Assembly: GCA_021778315.1 (NCBI GenBank)
Contig: JAJYCQ010000012.1
Coordinates: 1-46,794, forward strand
Length of the DNA: 46,794 nt
DNA from: Acidobacteriota bacterium
GTDB lineage: Bacteria > Acidobacteriota > Terriglobia > Terriglobales > Acidobacteriaceae
Direction: 5' to 3'
Part shown: in pieces, positions 1 through 7,165 of the stretch
How the letters are laid out: every line of letters begins with the position of its first letter
Numbering within the stretch: position 1 is the stretch's first letter
Notes under the pieces: model-generated
What the model was told of the DNA's origin: nothing
What the model saw: the letters and a program-made list of their open reading frames with translations, nothing else
Database searches by the model: none
Made by a program: the position numbers and the translations under genes

Positions 1-1
1 T

Positions 2-220
2 CCCTCCTTGCGTTCAACCAAGCGTGATTTAATGGGAAGTTCAAGAGAATCTGCACTTTACGCAGCTCTCTCCGGTTCTGGTTCGGCGTTGTTTGGACTG
101 TATAGGTCACAAACAGACGCCCGCGCCGCTCAACATCGTGTACAACAGCACGGCACCAGGGCTATCGTCACAGAGACCCTGCCCCGTCGAGACTATTGGA
201 ATACGATGTTCGCAGAGTAA
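2..220 (+). CDS. ispE: 4-diphosphocytidyl-2-C-methyl-D-erythritol kinase, C-terminal end (partial)
   Basis: Only the last ~72 residues are present; the frame is already open at the left edge and stops at 218-220. The sequence ALYAALSGSGSALFGLY matches the C-terminal glycine-rich GSGS/A-F motif of GHMP kinases, in the form seen in IspE, followed by a short region and a terminal MFAE. IspE phosphorylates CDP-methylerythritol in the cytosolic MEP isoprenoid pathway. The tRNA-Gln and prs that follow fit a housekeeping cluster; ispE next to prs is a common bacterial order. A TTG at 8 could be taken as a start, but the preceding codons are in frame and the motif lies at a C-terminal position, so this is a truncated gene and not a 70-residue protein. 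A small GCCTC/GAGGC hairpin (224-237) follows the stop. Assignment rests on one motif and context. Confidence 0.72.
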   Translation, partial: PSLRSTKRDLMGSSRESALYAALSGSGSALFGLYRSQTDARAAQHRVQQHGTRAIVTETLPRRDYWNTMFAE

Positions 221-271
221 CCTGCCTCGAATGAGGCGGATCCGGCAATTGCAGTGAAGCGCCGGCTATAC

Positions 272-345
272 TGGGCGATCGACTAATGGTAGGTCAACTG
301 CCTTTGACGCAGTTTGTCTAGGTTCGAATCCTAGTCGCCCAGCCA
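272..345 (+). tRNA. tRNA-Gln (anticodon TTG), CCA encoded
   Basis: The acceptor stem TGGGCGA (272-278) pairs with TCGCCCA (335-341). The anticodon stem ACTGC/GCAGT (297-301, 309-313) encloses loop CTTTGAC with anticodon TTG at 304-306. The T-arm CTAGG-TTCGAAT-CCTAG is at 318-334, with a four-base variable loop. The discriminator G is at 342 and the CCA end is encoded at 343-345. Anticodon UUG reads CAA/CAG (Gln). Confidence 0.96.
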
Positions 346-666
346 CTGAGTCGCTCGCTAGATTTTACGGAGTGAGTGATCCGTAAGTCCTCGAATGAAA
401 GCAGTTAGGGAACTTTTGATTTTAGCGATGGAAACGTCATCGCCCAAGATTGAGCAAGACCCGCACAGTGAATCGGCCCAGAGCCGATGCGCGGGAGTAG
501 CATAAAGTTTGCAGGTTGTCCTCGAGATTCAACAAGATACGAGCCAGCCAAAGGGAACCAACGTTAAGCAACATGCAATGGACGGCAACGAAACAGTGCC
601 GCCCGCTAGAAGTAAGACAAGCAGTATGGAATTACCCAAAGGTCAACCAACCTGGAGGATTTCAAC
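346..666 (+). promoter_or_regulatory. prs 5' leader with two strong hairpins
   Basis: This 321-base spacer between tRNA-Gln and prs holds no convincing gene. Two compact hairpins lie close together. One is GCGATG/CATCGC (425-430 with 438-443, 7-nt loop). The other is CCCGC...GCGGG (460-464 with 491-495) enclosing ATCGGC/GCCGAT (472-477 with 483-488, 5-nt loop). The rest, to the GGAGG ribosome-binding site at 654-658, has no clear structure by eye. It may be a processed tRNA 3' trailer, a structured leader controlling prs, or a small RNA. I could not match it to a known riboswitch class. Confidence 0.4.
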
Positions 667-1806
667 GTGAACCAACAAGACACGACTGCGGTTCCTTTCC
701 CGAGCTCAACCCATGAAGGCTCAATGGCAAAGCCCCAAGGGGCTCAGCCAGTTGAGCCACCGAAGCAAGCCGCCGAGAGCGCAGCAGCGCCGGCAGCCTC
801 TGCAGCGGGAACGAAGGCGTCCGATGCAAAAGCAGGAGACAAAAAACGCTCCTCACGCCTGAGTGACGATAAGCGCTTCAAGATCTTCTCCGGTTCGGCA
901 AACCGGCCGTTAGCGGAGGAGATCGGCAAGTTTCTGGGTGTACCCGTCGGGGAGACGCGTTTACAGCGGTTCTCTGACGGCGAAACCCACTTTCAGCTCC
1001 TTGAAAATGTACGTGGCGCGGATGTGTTTCTTATCCAGCCCACATGCCACCCGGTCGATCAGAATCTGGTCGAGCTGCTGATTATGATGGACGCGCTCAG
1101 GCGCGCCTCGGCAGGACGTATCACCGTGGTGGTTCCGTATTACGGCTACGCGCGGCAGGATCGCAAAGACCGGCCCCGCGTTGCGATTACCTCCAAGCTG
1201 GTTGCGGACCTGCTGACGACAGCGGGAGCGAATCGCGCGCTGTTTGTCGATCTGCACGCAGCGCAGATTCAGGGGTTCTTCAATATCCCTGTCGATCATT
1301 TGTTTGCCAGCCCAGTGCTGGTTGGATACTTCAGGGATTTGCAGTTGCCTAACCTGACGGTGGTTAGCCCCGATGCAGGCGGAGTGGAACGAGCGAGATT
1401 CTTCGCGAAGAAATTAGAAGTACCGTTGGCGATCGTCGATAAGCGGCGGACCGACATCAACGTGACGGAAGTGATGAACGTGATCGGCGATGTGCGAGGG
1501 CGGACGTGTTTGATCCTCGATGACATTGTCGATACAGCGGGAACGCTGGTGAAGACGGCTGAAGCGTTGCTGGAGCAGGGCGCTGACAAAGTGTATGCCT
1601 GCGCTTCCCATGCGGTGCTCTCTGGCCCGGCAGTGGAGAGGATCAGGGACTCGCAGTTGGAAGAGTTGGTTGTAACGAACACGATACCTCTCTGCGAAGC
1701 TGCACAGCAGGTAAGCAAGATCAAGGTGCTTTCGATTGCGGGCCTTTTAGGCAGGGCGCTCGAGAGCATTCACATGGAGACCAGCGTGAGTACGCTGTTC
1801 AACTAA
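667..1806 (+). CDS. prs: ribose-phosphate pyrophosphokinase (PRPP synthetase), N-terminally extended
   Basis: Converts ribose-5-phosphate and ATP to PRPP and AMP in the cytosol, feeding purine, pyrimidine, His, Trp and NAD synthesis. The protein has 379 residues; class I enzymes usually have 310-320. Residues 1 to ~65 are an Ala/Lys/Pro-rich, low-complexity extension. The conserved enzyme begins at about RFKIFSGSANRPLAEEI and carries RFSDGETHF, YYGYARQDRKDRPR (ATP loop), the metal-binding FVDLHAAQIQGFF, SPDAGGVERA and the ribose-5-phosphate/PRPP loop DDIVDTAGT (residues 285-293). The GTG start at 667 is preferred because GGAGG (654-658) lies 8 bases upstream; an internal ATG at 725 would give a shorter tail but has no comparable site. 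rplY follows 98 bases after the stop, suggesting cotranscription. Confidence 0.95.
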   Translation: MNQQDTTAVPFPSSTHEGSMAKPQGAQPVEPPKQAAESAAAPAASAAGTKASDAKAGDKKRSSRLSDDKRFKIFSGSANRPLAEEIGKFLGVPVGETRLQRFSDGETHFQLLENVRGADVFLIQPTCHPVDQNLVELLIMMDALRRASAGRITVVVPYYGYARQDRKDRPRVAITSKLVADLLTTAGANRALFVDLHAAQIQGFFNIPVDHLFASPVLVGYFRDLQLPNLTVVSPDAGGVERARFFAKKLEVPLAIVDKRRTDINVTEVMNVIGDVRGRTCLILDDIVDTAGTLVKTAEALLEQGADKVYACASHAVLSGPAVERIRDSQLEELVVTNTIPLCEAAQQVSKIKVLSIAGLLGRALESIHMETSVSTLFN

Positions 1807-1904
1807 TCGAATTTTTGCAGGGTGCAAGAGTGTTTGTGCGCTGCGGGCTACAAGTTGAAGGACAAAGGGAGCGAGGCTCAACCTCGTGCCCGAAAGGAAT
1901 GAAG

Positions 1905-2591
1905 ATGGCTAGCGAAAAGAAGATTGACGCGGTAGTGGCAACACCCCGCACGGGAACATTCAACAAGAACCATGCTCGTCGCGTACGTGTGCAGGGACTG
2001 ATTCCTGCGGTTGTGTACGGCGCGGGCAAGGAGTCGGTTGCGGTGACGGTTGACCCCCGGGTTATCACCAAGATTTTGTACTCTGAGTCTGGTCACAACA
2101 CGATCTTCGATCTCACGATCGAGGGCGCGGGAGTGACGAAGGCGATGATCGTCGACTGGCAGAACGAGCCCATCAAGGGCAAGCTGCTGCACATCGATCT
2201 GAAGCGCATTGCGATGGACAAGGCCATGCGCGTGTCCGTGACGGTGCAGTTGACGGGCGTTCCGACGGGCGTGAAGAACTCTGGCGGAATGCTTAGCCAG
2301 GTGCTGCATGAGGTAGAGATCGAGTGCCTGCCCACCGATATCCCGGGACACATCGACGTTGACGTGTCGAACCTTGAGATCAATGGCGCGATTCACATCT
2401 CGGATCTGCCGCACTCGGACAAGATCAAGTTCCTCGGCGAAGAGGACGCTCTGGTTGCTCACGTGACGGTCCTGAAGGAAGAGGCCGTTGCAGAACCGGT
2501 TGCTGGTCCGGCTGAGCCTGAAGTGGCGAAGAAGGGCAAGACGGATGCTGCCGCTGCTGCTCCGGCTGCTGGCGACAAGGGTAAGAAGTAA
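1905..2591 (+). CDS. rplY: 50S ribosomal protein bL25, Ctc (long) form
   Basis: Binds 5S rRNA in the large subunit. The 228 residues fit the long Ctc/TL5 form: an N-terminal L25 5S-binding domain (to ~90; RTGTFNKNHARRVRVQGLIPAVVYG, then VDWQNEPIKGKLLHIDLKRI), a C-terminal beta domain (~100-185; PTDIPGHIDVDVSNLEINGAIHISDL) and an Ala/Lys/Glu-rich tail. I place the start at ATG 1905 (MASEKK), 6 bases after GAAAGGA (1892-1898). The frame stays open upstream to 1815, but those codons do not resemble L25, and ATG 1899 is too close to the purine stretch. It lies between prs and pth; pth begins 24 bases after the stop. The ctc-pth pairing is widespread in bacteria. Confidence 0.93.
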   Translation: MASEKKIDAVVATPRTGTFNKNHARRVRVQGLIPAVVYGAGKESVAVTVDPRVITKILYSESGHNTIFDLTIEGAGVTKAMIVDWQNEPIKGKLLHIDLKRIAMDKAMRVSVTVQLTGVPTGVKNSGGMLSQVLHEVEIECLPTDIPGHIDVDVSNLEINGAIHISDLPHSDKIKFLGEEDALVAHVTVLKEEAVAEPVAGPAEPEVAKKGKTDAAAAAPAAGDKGKK

Positions 2592-2615
2592 GTTGTTGAA
2601 AGGCGTTGTGCGAGC

Positions 2616-3203
2616 GTGAAGCTGATTGTGGGTCTTGGGAATCCTGGTCCGGAATACTCGCTTACGCCGCACAATGCCGGGTTTCTGGCAATTGATCGCA
2701 TCGCAGCGGTATGTGATGTGCAGGTTGCCAACCGTCGCGGAAGAGCGCTGACGGTACGGACGAAGCTGGCAGGGCACGAGGTGCTGCTGGCGAAGCCGGA
2801 GACCTTTATGAATCTGAGCGGGCTTTCAGTAGGCGCTCTGATGAACGAGTTGAATCTTGGTGTAGAGGACCTGATCGTTCTCTATGACGAGCTGGATTTT
2901 CCGCTGGGCACGTTGCGCATGGCACAGCGAGGCTCGGCGAATGGGCACAACGGAGTGAAGTCAGTCTCCGGGGTGCTTGGAACGGAAGAATGGCTTCGCG
3001 TTCGCATTGGAGTAGGCAAACCGCCGCTCGAGAGCGGACGCATTGTGAAAGCTGGTGGTGCTGATTATCTGCTGACGCCGATGCGGAAGCAGGAGTTGGC
3101 CACACTGGATGAAGTACTCGACCAGGCTGTACGCGCGGTTGAGGTTGTGCTGACCAAAGGTGTCAGCGCGGCAATGAATGAGTTCAATAGGAGAAGTGAG
3201 TAG
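2616..3203 (+). CDS. pth: peptidyl-tRNA hydrolase
   Basis: Releases peptides from prematurely dissociated peptidyl-tRNA, recycling tRNA in the cytosol. The 195 residues match the family length. Key motifs: LIVGLGNPGPEYSLTPHNAGF near the N-terminus with catalytic His19 (E. coli His20), KPETFMNLSGLSV, LYDELDFPLG with the catalytic-network Asp, and GSANGHNGVKSV. The start is GTG 2616, giving the canonical MKLIVGLGNPG N-terminus; a GAAAGG at about 2598 is a plausible though distant ribosome-binding site. It sits between rplY and rpsF, typical of a translation cluster. Confidence 0.95.
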   Translation: MKLIVGLGNPGPEYSLTPHNAGFLAIDRIAAVCDVQVANRRGRALTVRTKLAGHEVLLAKPETFMNLSGLSVGALMNELNLGVEDLIVLYDELDFPLGTLRMAQRGSANGHNGVKSVSGVLGTEEWLRVRIGVGKPPLESGRIVKAGGADYLLTPMRKQELATLDEVLDQAVRAVEVVLTKGVSAAMNEFNRRSE

Positions 3204-3208
3204 AGGGT

Positions 3209-3282
3209 AAGGAGTAAGGAGTAGTAAAGACGGAGCCTAGGATGACCGCTCAGTTTTCTGTACTCCTTCCTGACTACTCCTT
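3209..3282 (+). repeat. AGGAGTA-type direct and inverted repeats in the pth-rpsF spacer
   Basis: AAGGAGTA (3209-3216) is followed by AAGGAGTAGT (3216-3225). Inverted partners TACTCCTT (3261-3268) and ACTACTCCTT (3273-3282) lie ~40 bases downstream, so two mutually exclusive 8-10 bp stems can form. There is no T-run, so it is not a simple terminator. It may be a short mobile-type repeat or a processing or attenuation structure; function unknown. Confidence 0.55.
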
Positions 3283-3310
3283 CCTCACTGGCCTTACTGG
3301 CAACAACAAT

Positions 3311-3382
3311 CTTCCACACCGGGTTCGGCTGGAAGTAGCAACCGAAGCGGTGCGGGGCAGAACCCCGCAGAAAGAAGTAAAG
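3311..3382 (+). promoter_or_regulatory. structured rpsF leader, candidate S6:S18-binding site
   Basis: Just upstream of rpsF are a CTTCCA/TGGAAG stem (3311-3316 with 3330-3335) enclosing CACCGGGTTCGGC, an ACCG-AAG-CGGT element (about 3341-3351), and a strong GCGGGG/CCCCGC hairpin (3352-3357 with 3363-3368, loop CAGAA) ending 14 bases before the ATG. In many bacteria rpsF leaders bind the S6:S18 dimer through an ACCG-containing loop for autogenous control. The gene position and ACCG motif agree; identity with the known motif is inferred. Confidence 0.42.
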
Positions 3383-3865
3383 ATGAATCGCACTTACGAA
3401 ATTATGTTTATCGTTCGGCCTGATGTTGAAGAGGCTGAGCTCGACAAGCTTATCGAGACGTTCACCGGCTATATCACCACCGGTGGCGGGTCGGTGAAGA
3501 CGACCGAGAAGATGGGCCGCCGCCGGCTGGCCTACACGGTCAAGAAGTTCAATGACGGATTGTATGTTTTGCTGGTCGTTGAGGCTCCGGCGTCGCTGGT
3601 CTCTGAGATCGAGCGTCGTCTGCGCGTCTCCGAGCCGGTGATCAAGTTCATCACGGTCCGCATGGACGAGGAAGACAAGCGCGTGGCGAAGATCAAGGCT
3701 CACCGCGATGCTCATGTGAAGCGCAGCGCTCTGCCGCAGGTCAACGCAGAAGCGGCTGTCGAGGCACCGGAAGCACCCGCCGCTGTGGTTGCTGAGCCCG
3801 TCGACGAGGCAGCAGCTCCGACCGCCGAGCCGGTGGCCGAGGCTGAGCCCGCCGTCGCTTCGTAG
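3383..3865 (+). CDS. rpsF: 30S ribosomal protein bS6 with acidic/Ala-rich tail
   Basis: Binds S18 on the 30S platform. The 160 residues begin MNRTYEIMFIVRPDVEEAELDKLIE and contain GRRRLAYTVKKFNDGLYVLLVVEAP and VIKFITVRMDEE, which define S6; the core ends near residue 105. The remaining ~50 residues are rich in Ala, Glu, Pro and Val, an extension of the kind seen in many S6 proteins. I use ATG 3383, the canonical S6 N-terminus, although the frame is open back to 3242; the upstream codons are not S6-like and coincide with the leader hairpins. The ribosome-binding site is weak (AAAGAAG), so expression may depend on leader folding. rpsR and rplI follow. Confidence 0.94.
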   Translation: MNRTYEIMFIVRPDVEEAELDKLIETFTGYITTGGGSVKTTEKMGRRRLAYTVKKFNDGLYVLLVVEAPASLVSEIERRLRVSEPVIKFITVRMDEEDKRVAKIKAHRDAHVKRSALPQVNAEAAVEAPEAPAAVVAEPVDEAAAPTAEPVAEAEPAVAS

Positions 3866-4096
3866 ATATGGCTCGTCGCGCCTGGGTCTCAAGGGAGACG
3901 AGGGCGTGCGGACCCAAGCTTCGCAGGCTGGACAACGCTGGCCTGCTGACAGGACCAATGCAACGCTGCAAGATGCTCCCACGATCTTCAAGAAGGTAAC
4001 GAAGATCCAGTCCAGAGGCCCCGAAGCGGGTCTGGAGCAAGAGCAGCAGAACCGGCGGATGGCTCAAAGGCCATCTGCAGACAAAGGATAAGCACC

Positions 4097-4486
4097 ATGG
4101 CTGATGAGATTGTGAATCAAGCAGCACCCGCAGCTTCGACGAACGAGGGTGGAGCTCCGGCACCACGTACGGGCGGATACCAGGGCCAGGGCGGCCCTCG
4201 CACGGGCGGATCGCGGCCACCACGGCCGGCCGGCAGCGGCGGCGGCGCAGGCGGAGCGGGCGGACGTAAGTTCTTCCGCCGCAAGAAGGTTTGCAAGTTC
4301 ACGGTGGAGAAGATCGACACGATCAGCTACCGCGATGTTCGCCTGCTACAGCAGTTTGTGTCGGACCGGGGCAAGATCATTCCTCGCCGTTTGTCCGGTA
4401 CCAGCGCCCCCTTCCAGCGTAAGCTGACGCGCGCCATCAAGCAGGCCCGCGCGATTGCTTTGCTGCCGTTCGCAGCCAAGTTCTAG
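4097..4486 (+). CDS. rpsR: 30S ribosomal protein bS18 with Gly/Pro-rich N-terminal extension
   Basis: S6 partner on the 30S platform. The conserved S18 core occupies the second half: [45 protein letters not shown], then [23 protein letters not shown]. At 129 residues it is longer than the usual 75-90 because residues ~1-55 are a low-complexity Gly/Pro/Ala/Arg-rich segment that looks disordered. The ATG at 4097 is preceded by AAAGGATAAGCACC (AAGGA about 8 bases upstream). The 231-base spacer from rpsF (3866-4096) contains no convincing gene or hairpin. It is followed 92 bases later by rplI, the standard rpsF-rpsR-rplI order. Confidence 0.95.
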   Translation: MADEIVNQAAPAASTNEGGAPAPRTGGYQGQGGPRTGGSRPPRPAGSGGGAGGAGGRKFFRRKKVCKFTVEKIDTISYRDVRLLQQFVSDRGKIIPRRLSGTSAPFQRKLTRAIKQARAIALLPFAAKF

Positions 4487-4578
4487 TTCAACCGCGTCCG
4501 CAGGGCCACCACCCCGAGCCAGGAACGCTCGCTGGGGACCCCGATACGGCGCGAACCGAGTACGTTTGGAGACGTGTC

Positions 4579-5109
4579 ATGGAAGTGATTCTGAAAGAGG
4601 ATGTAAACAAGCTGGGTCATCGGGGCGATGTGGTGAATGTCGCTGCCGGATATGGCCGCAACTACCTTTTGCCGGGCAAGCTGGCGATGGAAGCCACGGC
4701 AGCGAATAAGGCTGTGATCGAGCAGATGAAGGCGTCGTCGCTGCGCAAGTCGGCAGCGGAGAAGGGCGGAGCTGAAGAGCTCGCAGCCAAGCTGAATGAG
4801 CTGGTGCTGACGTTCGAGCGCAAGACAGGCGAGAACGATCACCTGTTCGGTTCGGTTACGTCGCAGGATATCGCGCACGAGCTGGAGCTGCAGGGCTTCA
4901 AGGTCGACCGTCGCAAGATCCACTTGGAAGAGCCGCTGAAGACGGTTGGCGAGTTCCATGTGCCGATCAAGATTCACCGCGAGGTTTCGGCCCATCTGCA
5001 GGTGACGATCAAGAGCGATGCTCCGGAGCGGACGAGCGCGTCGGAGATCAATGATGATTCGGTGTTCAAGTCGACCTATACGGGCGAGCTGGACGATAAC
5101 CGCGACTAA
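4579..5109 (+). CDS. rplI: 50S ribosomal protein bL9
   Basis: 23S rRNA-binding L9. The 176 residues (family 148-190) begin MEVILKEDVNKLGHRGDVVNVAAGYGRNYLLPGKLA, the L9 signature, then a charged helical linker (~45-80) and the C-terminal domain (LFGSVTSQDIAHELELQGFKVDRRKIHLEEPLKTVGEFHVPIKIHREVSAHLQVTI). The start is ATG 4579, the canonical N-terminus. It is the last gene of the cluster; the terminator at 5129-5173 follows 20 bases after the stop. Confidence 0.96.
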   Translation: MEVILKEDVNKLGHRGDVVNVAAGYGRNYLLPGKLAMEATAANKAVIEQMKASSLRKSAAEKGGAEELAAKLNELVLTFERKTGENDHLFGSVTSQDIAHELELQGFKVDRRKIHLEEPLKTVGEFHVPIKIHREVSAHLQVTIKSDAPERTSASEINDDSVFKSTYTGELDDNRD

Positions 5110-5128
5110 TTGTTTGGGACTAGACGTA

Positions 5129-5173
5129 GCAGGAATGCCCGCGCTCTTATCGAGCGCGGGCATTCCTGCTTTT
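5129..5173 (+). terminator. intrinsic terminator of the ribosomal protein cluster
   Basis: A perfect 18-bp inverted repeat (5129-5146 with 5152-5169) with a five-base loop is followed by TTTT (5170-5173). It lies 20 bases after the rplI stop and 45 bases before the next start. The stem is unusually long and GC-rich in its inner half. Confidence 0.92.
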
Positions 5174-5217
5174 GCCGGGGGGTGCCGGCGCACAGGTCTG
5201 GATGCTAGGCTGGATGG

Positions 5218-5973
5218 ATGTGCGGTCGCTACTTTCGTCAATCTGAGAAGCAGAAGATTGCTGAGGACTACAGAGCCGGCAAGGTGTTTGACGACCCCCT
5301 TGCGGCGGATTACAACATTGCTCCAACGACGTTTCAGCCGGTAATCCGGCTCAGCCGCGATACCGGCGAGCGGGAGATGGTGCTGCTGCGGTGGGGGCTG
5401 GTGCCGTTTTTTGCGACAAGCCTCAAGGAATTCAAGGGAATGTCGACTTTTAATGCTCGGGCGGAGTCGGTGGCTACGTCGGCTACGTGGCGGGAGCCGT
5501 TCAAGCGGCGGCGGTGTTTGATTCCTGCGGATGGATTTTATGAGTGGATGGCGAAGGTGGTGGAGCCGAAGCCTGGAGCTGCGGTGAAGCGGGCCGCGGC
5601 TTCGCGGTCGCAGGCGAAGAGCGGGAAACAGCCGTTTGCGATTACGCTGACGAATGGCGAGCCGATGGCGTTTGCAGGGTTGTGGGACGCGTGGAAGGAG
5701 CCGAAGAAGTCGCCGCAGGAGGTGGACCGGTGGCTGCAGAGCTTTGCGATTGTGACCACCGAGGCGAATGAGTTGATGGCGCCAATCCATGATCGGATGC
5801 CGGTGATTCTGCAGCGGCGGGATTGGGAGGAGTGGCTGGATCGCGATGATTCGAGGGCGGCTCCGGTGCATCTGCTGAGGCCGTATGATGCTGATTCCAT
5901 GAAGGCGGAGCCCTGCAACACCGGGGTAGGAAACGTGCGGAATAACGGGCCGGAGATGCTGGTAGGGTCGTAG
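5218..5973 (+). CDS. SRAP-domain protein (YedK/HMCES family)
   Basis: SRAP proteins form a covalent thiazolidine cross-link with abasic sites in single-stranded DNA, shielding them at stalled forks. The 251 residues begin MCGRYF, so Cys2 becomes the N-terminal nucleophile after Met removal; this also fixes the start at ATG 5218. Other active-site residues are visible: YNIAPT (33-37), FNARAES (Asn79), PADGFYEW (Glu109) and the His of PIHDRMPVIL (His191). A basic, Lys/Ala-rich insert occupies residues ~112-138. It lies just past the rplI terminator, probably with its own promoter, and is not SOS-linked by anything visible here. Confidence 0.92.
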   Translation: MCGRYFRQSEKQKIAEDYRAGKVFDDPLAADYNIAPTTFQPVIRLSRDTGEREMVLLRWGLVPFFATSLKEFKGMSTFNARAESVATSATWREPFKRRRCLIPADGFYEWMAKVVEPKPGAAVKRAAASRSQAKSGKQPFAITLTNGEPMAFAGLWDAWKEPKKSPQEVDRWLQSFAIVTTEANELMAPIHDRMPVILQRRDWEEWLDRDDSRAAPVHLLRPYDADSMKAEPCNTGVGNVRNNGPEMLVGS

Positions 5974-6018
5974 GCGGGTGATGAGTCAGCGGGCGCTGGC
6001 TCGACTCTTTGGGTGCAG

Positions 6019-6957
6019 CTAGCGGGTTGCGTGGGTGGAGGGGGTGGGGAGGGCGTCGCGCAGGCGGCGGCTTAGGGATCGTGCTTTGCGGCGGGCCCAG
6101 AGGATGACGGCTGTGGAGATGAGCTGGAGCTCCTGGGTAGCGGTTAAGTCGGGTTGGCCCTTGACGCTCTGCTCGATACGGGCGCACTCGCGGAGATAAA
6201 AGAGGCTTTCGGTGAAGCGGCCGAGGTGGAGGATATCCGGTAGGTAGAGGCGGCCCGGCTTGACGAAGGTGCAGATTCCATGGGGGATATCGAGGGCGAG
6301 GCGGATGGTGGCGTCGATGGCGGGCCACATGCCGCCAGTGCCCATGTCGGTGGTGGTGAGGCCATGGATGGCCATGGTGACGGAGAAGATGGCCTCGTCG
6401 CTGGGGCCGAGGTCGAGGCCGTTGCGGCGGTGGTGGGGGAAGCGGAGCTCGGGTGCGTGGGTGAGGAGGTGGCGCGCGGTGGCGAAGAGAGCGGCGGCTT
6501 CAGGGGTTCGTTTGAAGTAGTAGATGGCACCGCTGAAGCTGGGGAGAGGGGGCAGGGTTTTGAGCTGAAAGTTATTGATAAGGAATGGGATATTCAGTGC
6601 AACCGCAGTGGGGGGGCGCAGGGAGCGGGCTCCGCAGACGCCGAAGGGGACGCTGCCGAAGGCTGTCCAGAAGTTGTTGAGGGGGTGGACGACTAGGCAG
6701 TCGGGGCCTATGAAGAGGGTTTCGTGGAAGGGAGTGTAGCGGTCGAGGTGGAGGCGGTGGCCGGCGGGGGGGCCGTATTCGGGGCGGAGGTCGACGCGGT
6801 AGGTGAACAGATCGCCGAGTTCGGGGTCGTTGGAATCGGTGATGATGGCCCGCATCACGCTGGGATCATGGAGGATAAAGGAGCGGGCGAGGGACTTGGC
6901 CATCTCGATATAGCGGGGTTTGCCGTAGGCAAGGGTGATGATTCCTCTTGAGCTCAT
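6019..6957 (-). CDS. glycosyltransferase-like protein (GT-A type nucleotide-sugar transferase fold)
   Basis: A 312-residue cytosolic-looking protein with no signal peptide. The N-terminus (GIITLAYGKPRYIEMAKSLARSFILHDP, then RAIITDSND) resembles the first beta-alpha unit of GT-A transferases of the GT8/nucleotide-diphospho-sugar type. TLFIGPDCLVVHPLNNFW stands where such enzymes carry their DxD metal motif, here with only one Asp. SFSGAIYYFKRT and PSDEAIFSVTMAIHG resemble the acceptor-side motifs of these families. The last ~40 residues are basic. No ribosome-binding site is obvious before ATG 6957. It is convergent with the SRAP gene and in the same direction as the permease upstream, 208 bases away. 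Donor and acceptor are unknown. Confidence 0.5.
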   Translation of the reverse strand: MSSRGIITLAYGKPRYIEMAKSLARSFILHDPSVMRAIITDSNDPELGDLFTYRVDLRPEYGPPAGHRLHLDRYTPFHETLFIGPDCLVVHPLNNFWTAFGSVPFGVCGARSLRPPTAVALNIPFLINNFQLKTLPPLPSFSGAIYYFKRTPEAAALFATARHLLTHAPELRFPHHRRNGLDLGPSDEAIFSVTMAIHGLTTTDMGTGGMWPAIDATIRLALDIPHGICTFVKPGRLYLPDILHLGRFTESLFYLRECARIEQSVKGQPDLTATQELQLISTAVILWARRKARSLSRRLRDALPTPSTHATR

Positions 6958-7130
6958 GGGGAATTTATCGGCAGGGTACGGGGGAGCATTAGCCCAAAAA
7001 GAGGGGCTTTGGGCTCAAACGGGTGTGCTTTGGGGTTGGTTGGAGCGGGTCTTGGGTTGCAAGTGGCGTGACTGAAGGAGGGTTCGGTACACGCAGCGAG
7101 GATTTGCGCCTCGCACTTAGCTAGGGACCA

Positions 7131-7148
7131 GGGAACAGGGATTAGGGA
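7131..7148 (+). repeat. single GGGAACAGGGATTA-type unit
   Basis: GGGAACAGGGATTAGGGA at about 7131-7148, just downstream of the permease gene, is the same unit that forms the tandem array at 8622-8683 on the other side of that gene. One copy only; no function visible. Confidence 0.6.
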
Positions 7149-7165
7149 AACCGCTCTTAGGGGGG

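Noticed and set aside
346..666. Known riboswitch (guanidine/ppGpp/PRPP type) in front of prs
   Set aside because: I looked for the conserved core sequences of these classes and did not see them; only hairpins are supported.
3242..3382. N-terminal extension of bS6 from ATG 3242
   Set aside because: The 47 extra residues are not S6-like and coincide with leader hairpins; ATG 3383 gives the canonical N-terminus.
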